A stretch of 64,000 nucleotides of DNA from Ligula intestinalis (GCA_036362985.1 JAYGXS010000004.1:39708475-39772474); one strand, 5' to 3'. Counted from the first letter of the stretch, positions 11,049 to 22,362 are shown. Numbers and translations: made by a program. The notes: generated from the sequence alone by a model not told the origin.

Positions 11049-11092
11049 TGTCTCTGATGATGAATTCGCGACGGATTTCGAAACGTCAGGCG
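11049..11092 (+). ncRNA. Best-preserved hammerhead-like ribozyme in a PLE end
   Basis: Stem I TGTCT (11049-11053) pairs with AGGCG (11088-11092). The core is CTGATGA (11054-11060) and GAAA (11080-11083). Stem II, 11061-11079, folds as GAATTC against GGATTTC or an equivalent register. Stem III is the self-complementary ACGT (11083-11086) and the predicted cleavage-site C is 11087. An extra U sits between A9 and stem II. The tail GAATAAAC, then CCAGCGATCGAG is shared with other copies. The motif match is seen; activity is inferred. Confidence 0.7.
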
Positions 11093-14077
11093 AATAAACA
11101 TATTGTCCCAGCGATCGAGTCGTCTTCCACTTCTCAGGTGGAGTTAAGTTTGGTGGAATGCGCAACTTGCAGTTTGCCTTAAGCAAAATTTCAGGAAAGC
11201 TTACCTCATATCCCAAATTTAACCGTAACTCTTGTAATTTAATGTAAAATCACTTGGACTACCGGCGTCCATAGTCCCATGTCCGTATGGCCTCTAGTCG
11301 TTACTTTTCCATCATCAGTGGACTTAGAATAAAATATAGCTGTGTATGTTAAATTTCCAATAGCGTCTCAACCGACCACTATTTATCCGTTTCAGTTACG
11401 CCCTCGTTTGCTGGCAAATGGGGTGTTCCTGTTTTCTGTTCCATCGATTTTCCATCATCGTCACACCTTGCTGTTGAAGCAATTATCCTCCCCCGCATGC
11501 CTCACTGGTTAGTTGGCTGTTAGGTTCCCTTGACTTATTTTGTTTTTGAGAAGTGCATAACATGCTTTAAATGGCAGAAAGTGGATCACATCGGATCCTC
11601 TGATTAAATTAAAAACGCCCTTCTGTGCTATGCAGCAGTCAGCCAACCGACTTCCACTTTCTGGTCTTCCGCCTCTCCGTCGACACTTAACACATGGAAT
11701 TTAATTTGCCAGCAGCGTTTTAGAGTTATATCTTTGGCGCACCTTTTTGATTTTTCTTCTTAACTTCGATTGTAATACCAGTGACTTTCGGTGCTTATGA
11801 GAGGCTAGTGCAATACAATGTCAGATCTTTGTGTTTTCCATTACGATTGACTTGATGACTCATTGACTCGCCAGTCATTGAGTAGCTTCCTGGGGGTTCC
11901 GGCTCTACCTTCAATGGCATACCTGTCAATTTAAATTGTGCGTCTGTGTTTGTATGTATTAAGACACAGGATGGGGGTGGGGGACCTGCTGCCTGCTTAT
12001 TTTCTCTGAGGCTCTCCACACAAAGCCAATATGCGTACCGCCGAAGGTAAAAGAATACACTCTCTCGCTCTATTGCATTGAAATCTTTCATTTGTTACAG
12101 GAATTAACGTCCTTTTCCCATAGTACGTGCATGAATGTGCTATTGTAGTTGCTACAAGAACTAAAGCCATGTGACGTGTTGACTCGTCCTCTCTGCCTTA
12201 GTTTCCGTGTGTTGCTGCTGTCCACAAAGTATGAAACAGACCTCATACCTGTTAATAGACAAGAGCGCAAAAATCCAAATGATTGTATGGAAATCTAGAA
12301 TGAATCCTTTGTTTCCTTGAACTTATGCCGACATCGAAAACCAAGGGGAGGTTCATGCCGTTTTTTATCTGCTTTTTTACTGCGCACAAAAACTTTAAGG
12401 GGCAGCGCATGCTCGTGCGACTCTGCTAACGTGGCAATGAATGTGAACCCCAACAAACGGTGGATAGGATTAGGTTGGCATACATTTGGACTTGTAATAT
12501 GGTTTACTTCGGTCCTAAAGACAGCTTATATGAACGATGATATTGGACGTGTACATTTCGCATTGCCAACGTATTACCACCATTTTGCGTCCCTTGAACT
12601 GCCCTAACCCATTGCCACCGTCGCCGGATTTTACGCCTACCCGTTAGTTGTGCTCGTTCGTAGAGTTGCGGAATCGAGAGTAAGAATGGCCTATCATCTG
12701 CAGCTTGCTACATGCATGTCGCTTCAATCTGACGAAGTTCCTGCGTTCGCAACTGTCTGCGTCAACCAACATTCTTCACAACCGCACAGAGTTTGACTTT
12801 CTAGCACAGTTTCATGTGAAAAAACGGGGTCACACTTCGGTGTCTGTAATAGCCACAATCGGGTCATTTGTGTAAGCGGGTTTAACGCTTAATCTGTCAT
12901 TCAATGCAATGCTTGCGAATGAGTCATCAGCATTGTGCTCAATCCTATCAGTCGTCATCCTCTGGCAGTCACGTACGCGCACACACTGTCTGTGTGTGTT
13001 GGACCTCTGCGTTTTCTGACGTTTGACTTGGCTCAGCGTCTTCATCTAATTAGTTGCCAATGCAGGATTTTTGCTGACTTTTTTATTCATTTGCCTAGTT
13101 TGAATTAAAATAACGGGCAATTGAGTTAAACCTGGCAAGGGTGGGGATGGTAAGTAGGTCGGGTGGAAGGAGACTCACCTTGATGCCTTCAGCGCACCGA
13201 TGGCTTGTGTGTGGATTATTTTAACCAAACTAACGGGCGTAAGCATTGGCGGATGGCTTTATAGAGGGGCAGTGCCTGCCTGACTCCTAGCCCCCCCTCC
13301 CAGTTAACTTATTTAGCCGAGAAGACGGTGCCCAGATGATCGTAGATGGTAGTGGACCCAACTACTGTCAAACCTGAATTGCTCGTTTACACTTACCATT
13401 GATGACCTAGTCCCTAATTTATAAAGATGACAGCGCCACAAAGATCACACCATGAAGGCAACGTTGCCGCCTGACTGTCGGTCATTACCGTCTACTGAAC
13501 ACGAGGGCCAAGTTTTACTATCAGTTGGCAACCTTCCAAGTCACAACTCTTAGGACATATAGGTATCGGTTGATGGAACTACCTTCAGTTATGACCAGGT
13601 ACGAAATAAACGGGACTCTTTCATGTTGCAACTAAGCAGTTGCAGCTCAAATATTTCACGCCGTCCAATAAGACCTTACCTAACCCTTGTGTCTGGCGCA
13701 GCAATAAAACCTTTCTCTGGCATGCTTACCGGATGAATGAAGGCGTGTGAACCCTCCGGTCCATGTACTACGGGAGAACATGGTGCCACTTCTTTCTAGT
13801 GAGTTACAGCTTCGGCAGAATAAGCCTACAGGTTCCGCTTAAAACTTACCCCTGTTACTAGAGGACGAATAAGAGTTCAAGTGGTACCACCAACATGGTC
13901 AATATAGAGTTAGAGAAATATGAGTGGTGTGATAAGCCAGGAAGAAGGTGCACCGCAGCTTAAACGTTTTTCAAAGCCGTATCTCCGGTAAAGTAGAAGA
14001 CGATGCGGGGTTGGCTCTAGTAATTCTCATGCCCGACCTTGTTTTCATCCTTGTTTTATATCCACATTGCCTTCCAG

Positions 14078-14525
14078 GCCAACCTCACTGGAACGACTGT
14101 CGTCCCTGGTGACACCCCACCTCCAGAGCGACCTTGCTTTAAACCTACAGCAGTCGTCGCCGCTAGCACCATCCACTGCCTCCTCTGCCGCCGCTGCAGC
14201 TGCTTCACAATTTCAGCGCATGCCGAAGCTCACGCAGTGGACACTTAATCGGAAGAACTGGTTGGACCAACTGCTTGAATTAGAGATGCGGGCAGACGAA
14301 GCCACGTGGATTAACTATGCTGCCTACGAGGAGGAAATCAAGCAGAGCCTGGTAACCCAGGTGCTTGATGAGTTGCTGGAAAGTGCGGTATGCACGGTCT
14401 TCAAGACGGCTAAGGACTTCGTGGGCGCCAGCAGCAGAAAAGGCACCAGTACGACCAGCAACCAACGGTTCTCGCCCGACTCGTCGCAGTCTCGGCAGCT
14501 GAGCTCAGTGATCTCTGTCTCTTGA
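14078..14525 (+). CDS. CEP350-like centrosomal protein, terminal exon
   Basis: Acceptor TTGCCTTCCAG; stop TGA at 14523-14525. The reading frame is fixed by the split Arg codon shared with 6323. The sequence runs PTSLERLSSLVTPHLQSDLA, an Ala run (AAAAAA), then TLNRKNWLDQLLELEMRADE, ATWINYAAYEEEIKQSLVTQ and VLDELLESAV, followed by a Ser/Thr-rich end. The pattern of WLDQLLELE, acidic residue, WINY, EE, IKQSL, LDELL resembles the C-terminal block of CEP350 (VD.IL.QE....E..WVNY....E..VK.QLAD). The second open frame over 14039-14248 is a shadow. Confidence 0.65.
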
Positions 14526-16380
14526 TTTCTCATCGACACCCCCTCTCTCCCCCAGCCCCCGCCTTCGTCCCGGTGTTTCCGCCGCCTGGCGCCACCACGA
14601 TTTCCCACTTCATACTCAGTCGTGCCTTCCAAGTATTTGTGATATTCAGGTTTGCCCTTCAAGGCGAGTGAGACTCTAAACCACTCTCCCCCCCTCCTTA
14701 CAGCTCACGCAGTCTTGTGTAAAGTTCACCCCGCGAGTAGTTTACTCGTTTTTACACTAACTTATCTGTTGCACGCAACTGCTATCACCCTCACCACCCC
14801 CACTTTGTGGACATCAGTGTATGCATCCGACGAATAACCAACTACCGCTAGTTTTACCCATTTCTTCCGCTCGGCGGGCCTTTGTTCCCCCCTCTCCACA
14901 ATATGCTTCTTAACCCTCCGTAATATTCCTTCTCTAGCGTTCCGTAGCGAAGATTCTTCATGCCTTGTGATGCTGACAACCGGTTCTACTTTCTCTGTAC
15001 ACACTCATTCCTCCACTCATGCACATCGGAACTTCCTACGTGAGGTTTCTCTACATATTTAGAGTTCTGATTATATAGTAACGACTGCTCATAGTTTCCG
15101 TCTTCCTTTGTTTCGGTGGAATATCAATGCAATGGTTTTCACTAACGGTGTGGAGCCTAGAGCCGTGAGTTTCAGAACTCTTACCATCTGCTCGATGATT
15201 GGTGAATGGCGAGGCGTTTAAATGTCGCTCTCTCTCTCACCGCGGTCTGATGATTTCACTGTAAAAATCTGCCTCTGTGATGCACTCATCTGCCTGTTAT
15301 GACAGTTGATTAGATGTTTGCCAATCCCAGACAGTGCCGTAATTCTGGCATGTTCCCTTTCTCCGCGAAAGAGCTTGTTTATCCTATTAACTGCGCCCTG
15401 TAGCTGTATAGGGGCCGAGGTTATTGATCAGAAACCAAATTAGCGGCGCAGTCATCCCATGTACATGATCGGCATACCTATGAATTAGTTCGCTGTGTTG
15501 GATGAAGGTCACCCACTGCCCGAGGAGGTAGAATCGGGGAGGCAGCGCAGATTTGCGTATAATTTTATCGTGAGGGCAAATTAAACAGCCCTTTGTTTCT
15601 TTCTACAGGAGGACAGAAAATAGACGTCAGCTCAGCGAGTGATGGGGATCAAACAAGGTCTGATGGACCCTAGTATGCCTTTCTGGCAGTCCGCTCCCTT
15701 GGTCGCCAACGTGACTATTAACTCACGTCTTCCTTTCGGCCTCACGTTCCTGTTCGTTTCGCTGATAGAGCCGTCTCTGTTTTGGCATCAGCCAATTAAC
15801 GTGCGCCCTTTACTGAGTAAGTGCAGGCGTATACGCGTTTTCATCTAGGGATTACAGTGTAAAGCACACGTTGATTGGTTGATACCAAGAGGGTATGCCT
15901 CTAGCAGCGAGTTGACGAAGAGTGCGGGCGGACAGGAAGACGCGATTGCATGGTCACATGGATGACGACGAGGGTTGAGTGTCGTTTAAACACAAACTGT
16001 ACTGGAACTGCAAGCCCTCCTTGAGGGCCGCTGGTATAAAGACCACCATCATGGGAAATTTTAGCCTAACGAGGCCGAAGGACCTAAAGGACTCATTAAG
16101 GCATTGGTGCCCATAAACATAAAAGCATTGAGATTCGTTATTCACACTGGATCCAATCATTTTAATCATGTTTGAAAGACAGAGGGATGCTTCAATGCTA
16201 CCTTAATCCCTAGACTCCTAATGCTATTAATCTAGACCTGATCTTCATTAGTCTTGAATAAAAGCACAGACTCCTTGTTTGACAGTGCAAAGTGGCAGTA
16301 CACCTTCTCACCAGTAAACCTTTCTCCAAGTCAAGGAAAAATACTGATCTCATGAACGTCACCAGCTACAGCTGAGAAAG
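14526..16380. other. 3' untranslated/intergenic DNA
   Basis: The first few hundred bases are pyrimidine-rich and may be 3' untranslated sequence of the CEP350-like gene. I saw no AATAAA signal close to the stop. No gene or repeat boundary was recognised. Confidence 0.35.
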
Positions 16381-16385
16381 AATTA

Positions 16386-16510
16386 TCGCCAATAGAGGAG
16401 AATAACCAAGTTTCAGGAAGCAGTTCAGAAGAAACGATCACTGGAACAATAAGTTAATTGTCCTGACGTTTCGGATCCCCCCAGGAATCCTTAATCATAG
16501 ATAATAGTAG
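16386..16510 (-). repeat. PLE terminal repeat remnant with degenerate ribozyme
   Basis: The minus strand carries CTATGATTAAGGATTCC, a C/G-run loop, GGATCCGAAACGTCAGGA and then AATTAACTTATTGTTCCAG. GAAACGTC is intact but the CUGAUGA strand is shortened to CTATGA, the same change as at 19670. It therefore looks like a subfamily that lost the core. Confidence 0.5.
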
Positions 16511-19100
16511 AACAGTCTGTGACATACGCTTATAAGGGTGATACATGCACAGATTGCACGATATTTATAGTTCATAGCAGTCACCTGCATGCGTACTATA
16601 ATTGTCAGTTCCTTTAGCCACCGCTTGAGGTCTTAATTGGTGCGGTGATGGCTCATTTATTTCTACGTCGTTCATGTCCGCTTCAGATATGGGTTTGAGA
16701 ATTGCGCGATAACTATGCCCGCTATCGTCAGAGTTGTTGTTACGCCCAGTCCTTCCCACTTGACTGATTCTTTTGCTCAGAATGGTCGAATAGGATTTTC
16801 TAACTCACAATCAGACCGGCATTTTGTTGTCTTCTAAATGTCTCTGCTAGTGAAGTTGATGACAACTGCTAACTCCTGACTATCAAATTATAGCTAACAC
16901 TTATCGAGTTTCAGCCTTTCCTAACAGTTTTATAGACCAACGTTTTGATTTAATTCTGATGACTTGATTCTAAAAAGTTGACAGATCTTCGGGCGACTTT
17001 CTTAAATGATCTATTTGCTTGGACCATAAAGAGTCTAAGAATAGGTATTTGGCCATCGCAGGAACGATTGATACGTCCGTCTAGCCCGTTGATTACATGA
17101 ATTTTTTCGTTAAAGCACTTTCGCACAATCTACCCCGTTTTAAACTACGTAGCTGACGACTACCGCCGAGCCTGTTTTTGAAAACAGTCCGAAACGTGTC
17201 CGCTAGGAATGCCTTTACAACACATTTTGTTTTTGTCTCAGTTTATTGCATTCGACCGTACCTTACGTCTTGTGTCAACCCTCCGAGTTCTTTCATATGC
17301 GCAATCACCTCTCTAACACGTTTTGCCACAGATTACGCCTAAAGGAAAAAAATGGACATGCGTAAACAAAAATATCATGCCCTGGCACCACCTGGTCGTT
17401 AAATTTACACAAATACTTTATCACCTTTCACCCTTACGATGGACCATGCGGCGTATGCGCTGGATCAACGCAGGCTTCACACGAGGGTACGAGAGGTGTT
17501 ATTGGAGATTCACATTCGTAGCGAATGCCGCGCATTGGGCGTGCGATGGCACATCCAGTTGCTGGATCACGCTACGCCAACCTCATGTGCCTGGTCCCGT
17601 CTCCAGTTTGCTTGACTCTGTCTTGAACTCGGACCTGGGTGAGTGAGAAGGGACAGTGTGCTGTAGATGCAGCGCAGATCCACGATCCATAGAAGCTACT
17701 TCGCGCGCAAGTTGTCGCCTCTGCACCCACTCAGCATGTGCTGGACATAGTCGACAACGCCGATCAAATAGTTGGTGAGCCTTTATCCATATCCTTGTCT
17801 ATGACCTTGAGCGTTCGCGTGTCGACTTTCTGAAATAATTGAAACTGCTGGGCTGTAATCTTCGAACCTTATGCACCACATGATTTTACAGGAATCATCT
17901 GAACGTCGGCCGCGAAATATTTTGCTGTCAAACGTGTTGTGTCGTCGTCAACCTGGCGACAACAGGCAGGTCCACGTGCGCCGTTGCGTCTGATGATTCA
18001 TCAAACCCTGTCTGCCAGCCTGCATTCTGGGACCTCGACCCTCGGGTCGGTGGTCAAGCGGAACCTGTGGTAGGGTGCATACTGACTTACAGTCTCACGG
18101 CCGCAATTTTGACATAGATCCCGCAACTGTAGCAGTAACTGCGTTCGAGGACTGTAACTGTCGTAAGAAGTTGGTTTCGATCTTATTTATTGTTTAATCG
18201 TTTAGATTTCGTGAGGCGGCTGCGATAGTCATTGGAAAGAGTAATACCGAAGCTGGCTTATGACCAGAGTCAAGAGACTTGTTTACGTCTTAACATACAG
18301 GATAGCCCTGGCGCCTCCCGCATCAGAAATGACTGGAAATATTTACGCCGAAAACTTATAATATTAATCATAAATTTAAGCGATGATACTTATGTAAATA
18401 TTTAAGAAATCAAATTTGGCTAATGTATGCTTTCGATTATTCACTAAAACACCTTTACAGTAATATAAGAGAGGATAGGGTGATGGAAACTTACATATGT
18501 AATAAACAGTAAGTATGAGGAAGAGGGCTGAGGGCAGTCATTGGTAAGGGGGTTCTAACTTAGTCCTATCGAGACTAGAGGAGGAAGAAGGGAAGGGGGT
18601 ATCCGACATTTAGCTACGTTTCTGCCTCGTAGCTGCAACGCAACGTAGCAGGCGTGAACACACATGCTGAATTCGTCGTCAGATCGGAAAGCATTAGGGC
18701 CTGTTTAAACGCCTCCTATGAAGACAGAATGGATAGGTGCCTAGTTATTCGACCAATATAACCCACTCCACATTTACTGGTTATTGGATGTTGACACTTT
18801 TATCACTCTAGCTTCCCGTATGTTATTGTAAAAGTCTCATGATAAATGATCGAAAGCTTAGTTTCGCATAACTTGACTTCGGCAAAACTTGCCAGTTTTG
18901 TGATGCCGATTAGGGTACATTTAATCGTTCCTAACTTAAATCGAAAGTTCCAATTTGAAGAGGGGACTTTGCTTGGGGCTTCGTGCCTTACAATTGTGTC
19001 GGTTTTTATTGGGTTGCCGTTCAAAAGATTCATATAAAGACAACAGTGACGATTTCATGTAATTTTTTAAGATTCTTTAAAGTTTTACCTGTTCCGACTT
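16510..19100. other. Intergenic DNA, no gene seen
   Basis: A 107-codon open frame at 17323-17646 and a 76-codon pair on opposite strands near 18803-19037 show no domain. The latter pair are mutual shadows. Confidence 0.35.
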
Positions 19101-19102
19101 CC

Positions 19103-19218
19103 CCATCGTAAATTGAATGTCCGGGAAGACGGCGTTTAGACGTTCCTTGAATGTCAGCACCTGATCCCGCACAAGAAATGTGCAAACGCCATCTTCCCGG
19201 ACATTCAGTTTACGATGG
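19103..19218. repeat. Inverted repeat at start of PLE fragment
   Basis: 19103-19137 and 19184-19218 are near-perfect reverse complements (CCATCGTAAAYTGAATGTCC, then GGGAAGAYGGCGTTT), separated by 46 bases. Confidence 0.8.
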
Positions 19219-19515
19219 AGGAAGAATAAAGCAACCAACTAGCCTTCCTGGATGTCCTCATTTGCTGCAAAGACGGTGGTGGCCTAAAACTAACGCATTC
19301 AGGAAAGCGAACAACACTATGCAAGTCCTTAACTTCAACAACAACCACCTGATCAGTCACAAACATAGCTGCGAAAGAGCGCTAAACCGGTGCGTTGAGA
19401 CGCATTGCAGCGAAGTGAAAGACAAAGTTGCTGAATTACGATATCTTCAACGGGTACTGTGCGCTAATGGTTAGCCACGCAATTTTGTTAATCACTGTAT
19501 ACGCAGAATCCCCTT
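19205..19515 (+). pseudogene. PLE family A, reverse-transcriptase thumb fragment
   Basis: Frame-shifted plus-strand translation gives NQLAFLDVLICCKDGGGLK, then VLNFNNNHLISHKHSCERAL, VETHCSE, ELRYLQRVL, a stop, and PRNFVNHCIRRI. FLDVL..R.DGG..K..FRK..NT.QVLNF.SNHP..HKRSCVRTL is the usual palm/thumb pattern in flatworm PLEs. It has at least one frameshift and one stop. It ends just before a ribozyme-like repeat (19655) and a second PLE. Confidence 0.65.
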
Positions 19516-19654
19516 GCGACCTATTCTTTTTCATGTCCAATTCACCAAATCATAGACTAGCGCATTGGCTAGTAAAGGAACTAGAAACAATCCGAAATAA
19601 ATTATCTACATATATACTGAGAGACAGTTTTCACCCTTATCTGCTCATGTCTCA

Positions 19655-19765
19655 GACCTGTTTACGATTACCTATGACTAGGGATTCCCTACGGAATCCG
19701 AACCGTCAGGAAAATAAAGTCCTTGTTCCAGTGATCTCCTCTTCTTCTTCAGCTTTCACCTTGTC
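19655..19765 (+). repeat. PLE terminal repeat with degenerate ribozyme, plus
   Basis: CTATGACTAGGGATTCC, CTAC, GGAATCCGAACCGTCAGG gives a perfect 7-bp stem II (GGATTCC/GGAATCC), but the core strands are changed (CTATGA; GAACC). AAAATAAAG, then TTGTTCCAGTGATC follows, as in other copies. Confidence 0.55.
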
Positions 19766-19801
19766 CACGAAAAAAGGCATCACAATATTGCCGGCAAATA
19801 T

Positions 19802-20986
19802 ATGATATCCCTGGACGTTGAGTCATTTTCTACCAACGTGCCTCTGGATGAAACAATTGATATCATTTGCGCGTATGCTTCCAAAACTCGCCTGTCCCCG
19901 GAAATATTACGAGACCTACTACAATTATGCACAAAGAATGTCCAATTCCTATTTAATGACCAACTGTATAGACAAGTTGATGGAGTGGCAATGGGTAGTC
20001 CCCTTGGTTCTACTTCTGCAGCGATAGTTATGGGTCATCTTGAAGACATAGCATCTGTAACATTGAAAAGGACACCACTCCACAGAAGATATGTAGATGA
20101 TGTCTTTGATATTGTTGAAAACATAAAGGAAGCCAAAGGACTACTGTTTACGATGAGCAGTCTGCATCCGAAAATGAAATTTTGCGATGGAAGTAGAACG
20201 TGAGGACCAGCTTTCTTTCCTAGACGTTAACATGTCCAGACAGAAAAACGGTTCTATAACACGAAGAGTTTTCCACAAGAATACACGAAAAGGGCAGTCG
20301 TGCATTACCTAAGTTTCGTTCCTGTACAATGGAAACGTAACTTCGTTTGCACCCCCTTCCAACGGACAAGCAAACACTGCGTGCAGAAATTGCTAGCCTC
20401 AAGGAATCTCTTCTCAGGCTTAGTTACCCATCTTACTTTATTGGCAAGTATAGCAAACCTTTATGGCAAATGTTATAGAACAGTCAGCTCCAAGAAAGCC
20501 TGTTTTTATTTCCTTGCCTTTTAAAGGTGATAAAACCATAAACACAATCAAGAGACGCTCACACAACACCATGGAAAGAACCTACTTGGCTGTTGAGCTT
20601 GTCTTTTGCAAATCGACAAAGACCCTTCCGATTCCAACTGCGAAGGATGCCACGCCAATTTACGCCACTTCAAATTGTGTTTATGAAATTACATGCACGT
20701 GTGGATTGAATACATAAGGCGGACACAAAGGCAATTGGCAGCCAGAGCTATGGAGCACTGGCCGAGTTGGCTATTGAAACAGGAAAATGGGACTCTCACT
20801 TATTTCATTACTGAACACCTTTTGGATACGGGCTATTCTGTACACCCCAAAACATCCTTCCCAGTACTTGTTCGGGTACGAACAACTCGTATATTGCGCT
20901 ACCTGGAGGCAGCCTCAATACGACGGTCAAAATCCGACCTTTTTAAACAGCTGGAGCATGTTGTGAACCTTGCTTTTCCTTGGTAA
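19802..20986 (+). pseudogene. Penelope-like retroelement (family B), decayed RT plus GIY-YIG
   Basis: The first frame (19802-20203) is a clear PLE reverse transcriptase: SLDVESFSTNVPLDETIDII, LCTKNVQFLFNDQLYRQVDG, VAMGSPLG, then RRYVDDVFDIV with the catalytic YVDD at 20090-20101. Other frames continue with LSFLDVNMSRQKNGSITRRV, an insert region around 20460-20560 (RKPVFISLPFKGDK), then CVYEITCTCG and YIRRTQRQLAARAMEHWPSW, which is the GIY-YIG signature, and finally YLEAASIRRSKSDLFKQLEH to a stop at 20986. PLEs copy RNA into chromosome ends or nicked DNA and encode this RT plus nuclease pair. At least three frameshifts break the frame and the N-terminus is missing. It resembles the class with YRQVDGVAMGSPLG and differs from family A. 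Confidence 0.8.
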
Positions 20987-21200
20987 CATCTGGTTCCCTG
21001 ATTCACACCTCCCCCTGCCCGAATTATTGCTTTAACGTCTTTTTCTCCTATCTCACTGTCCACAGTGCTTCACTTACTTACGTTACTAATCATACTAATT
21101 GACCTTCCTGACCTGTTTCTATGACCTCTTCTGCGTGAATTCAATTGTTTTATTTTGTTACTCGTTACTCACTTTATGCAGCGTGAGGACGCAGCTGATG
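20987..21200 (+). repeat. 3' untranslated part of PLE family B
   Basis: Pyrimidine-rich sequence with CCTGACCTGTTTCTATGACC. It is similar in composition and position to 4256-4505, downstream of the other family B protein end. Confidence 0.4.
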
Positions 21201-21350
21201 GGCACACGCAAAATTTATGGTTCCACTCAAGACGGGAAATAACCATTCCGGTCACAGTTAGCCTTAACAGTAAGGTCTATCTATATTCTTTTTCATGAGC
21301 TAGAATTGAACTGGACCTGTTTCCGATAGGGTGAGAATCGGCTTTGCGCC

Positions 21351-21821
21351 TGTAGTGGTCACTGCTGCCCAACGCCCACCTAACTCTTGACGCCACAGAC
21401 AAGGCCACTTAGAACAGGCCCTTGTGCGAGTGTACTTTATTACCTGCCACTGACCAGACTCAAACTGGCGCTTGAGACACTCACCACCCACGCCGGTGTC
21501 CACCTTCGTGTGCTCCAACCAATCACCATCAAGACCGCGAGACAGAGCGGGTATTCGGTGACCGCTCCCGATTACTGACGCTAAACTCACTTGACATTCT
21601 GTCCCAGCGTGGGGCGGACGCCACGCCACTGCTCTCTTGCATGTCTCTCACGGTCGAAGACACGCCAGACCGAGTCAAACTTCTTATGAACTATTCTTCA
21701 ACTCATTCTGTAAACAATATATTGTTCCTACTCCTTTGGCTTTCCAAGACCTCTCTCGTTTCCTAAGGAACCGGGCCTGGAAGATTGCAGCCTTTAGGGC
21801 TAAACTTTCGTAGCCTTAACA
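21351..21821 (+). repeat. LTR-like direct repeat, copy 1
   Basis: ~470 bp starting TGTAGTGGTC and ending CGTAGCCTTAACA. A second copy at 22989-23456 shares long blocks (CTGCTGCCCAACGC, CCGCGAGACAGAGCGGG, GTAAACAATATATTGTTCCT, CCTAAGGAACCGGGCCTGG). The TG start and single length suggest a long terminal repeat. No integrase, protease or primer-binding site was seen between the copies. Confidence 0.6.
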
Positions 21822-21829
21822 CTATTGCG

Positions 21830-22360
21830 ATATGCTCTCCTCCAAAGCATTGAATTGAACGCCACATCCCCGTAAGAAAGATGGCATTGCATTTAATTTG
21901 GGGCAGGATTACTATTACTGTCTTAACCGAAACTTATAAGTTCAACACCAGTCCCAATCCTTACCATAATTTCCCTCGAAGGTACCCGTCATGTGTATTG
22001 CGGGATGTTCCTGTTCCCCTGTGTTGCCGGGGTGGGAATAAGACAAGCCCTCCCCAACAGTTTCTACGATTGGTTGCGTGGGAAGATCTGTGACCGGGAA
22101 GTGACTTGAAGTCCGTCTATTTAGGAAGAGTTTTCGCCATGGAAAATGTGTAGCGTAATCGGGGTGTCTGTGAGCTAGAGGCGAGCTACTACCACTGCTG
22201 CAGCTGGGTCTATATGTACAACACTTTCTGGGTACATTAGCATCAAGTCTGTACAGAAATATCTCACTAGTGTCCGAAAGCGCAATCCGAGCAAGATGTC
22301 CATTCCATAAGTTGAAGACCCGCTGCGCGGACGCATTACATTGGGCTTCCTTACGGCCCA
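21830..22360. other. Unassigned sequence between repeats
   Basis: Open frames on the minus strand (to 139 codons) show no conserved domain. It could be the internal part of a non-autonomous retroelement. Confidence 0.3.
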
Positions 22361-22362
22361 AG

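Larger units (their letters stand above)
10226..11145. repeat. Large inverted repeat of PLE 3' ends
   Basis: Arms at roughly 10226-10640 (minus orientation) and 10757-11145 (plus orientation) are reverse complements with scattered substitutions. The ~115-bp spacer is PLE coding sequence on the minus strand. Each arm contains the protein end, a short 3' untranslated stretch and a hammerhead-like block. Confidence 0.75.
6324..14077 (+). other. 7.75-kb repeat-filled intron of the CEP350-like gene
   Basis: The AG at the end of the 6149 exon plus the first G of the 14078 exon make a clean Arg codon, so this can be one intron, although small exons inside it cannot be excluded. It holds a dispersed repeat (8228-8410), a TG-rich microsatellite (~8758-8785), a ribozyme remnant (9254-9296) and an inverted PLE pair (10226-11145). 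The remainder (6330-8220, 11150-14070) shows no gene. Confidence 0.5.

Noticed and set aside
16680..16760. CTGACGATAGCGGGC...ATCGCGCAATTCTCA on the minus strand as another hammerhead
   Set aside because: Lacks GAAA and a pairing stem I; resemblance to the 34470 fold is too weak.
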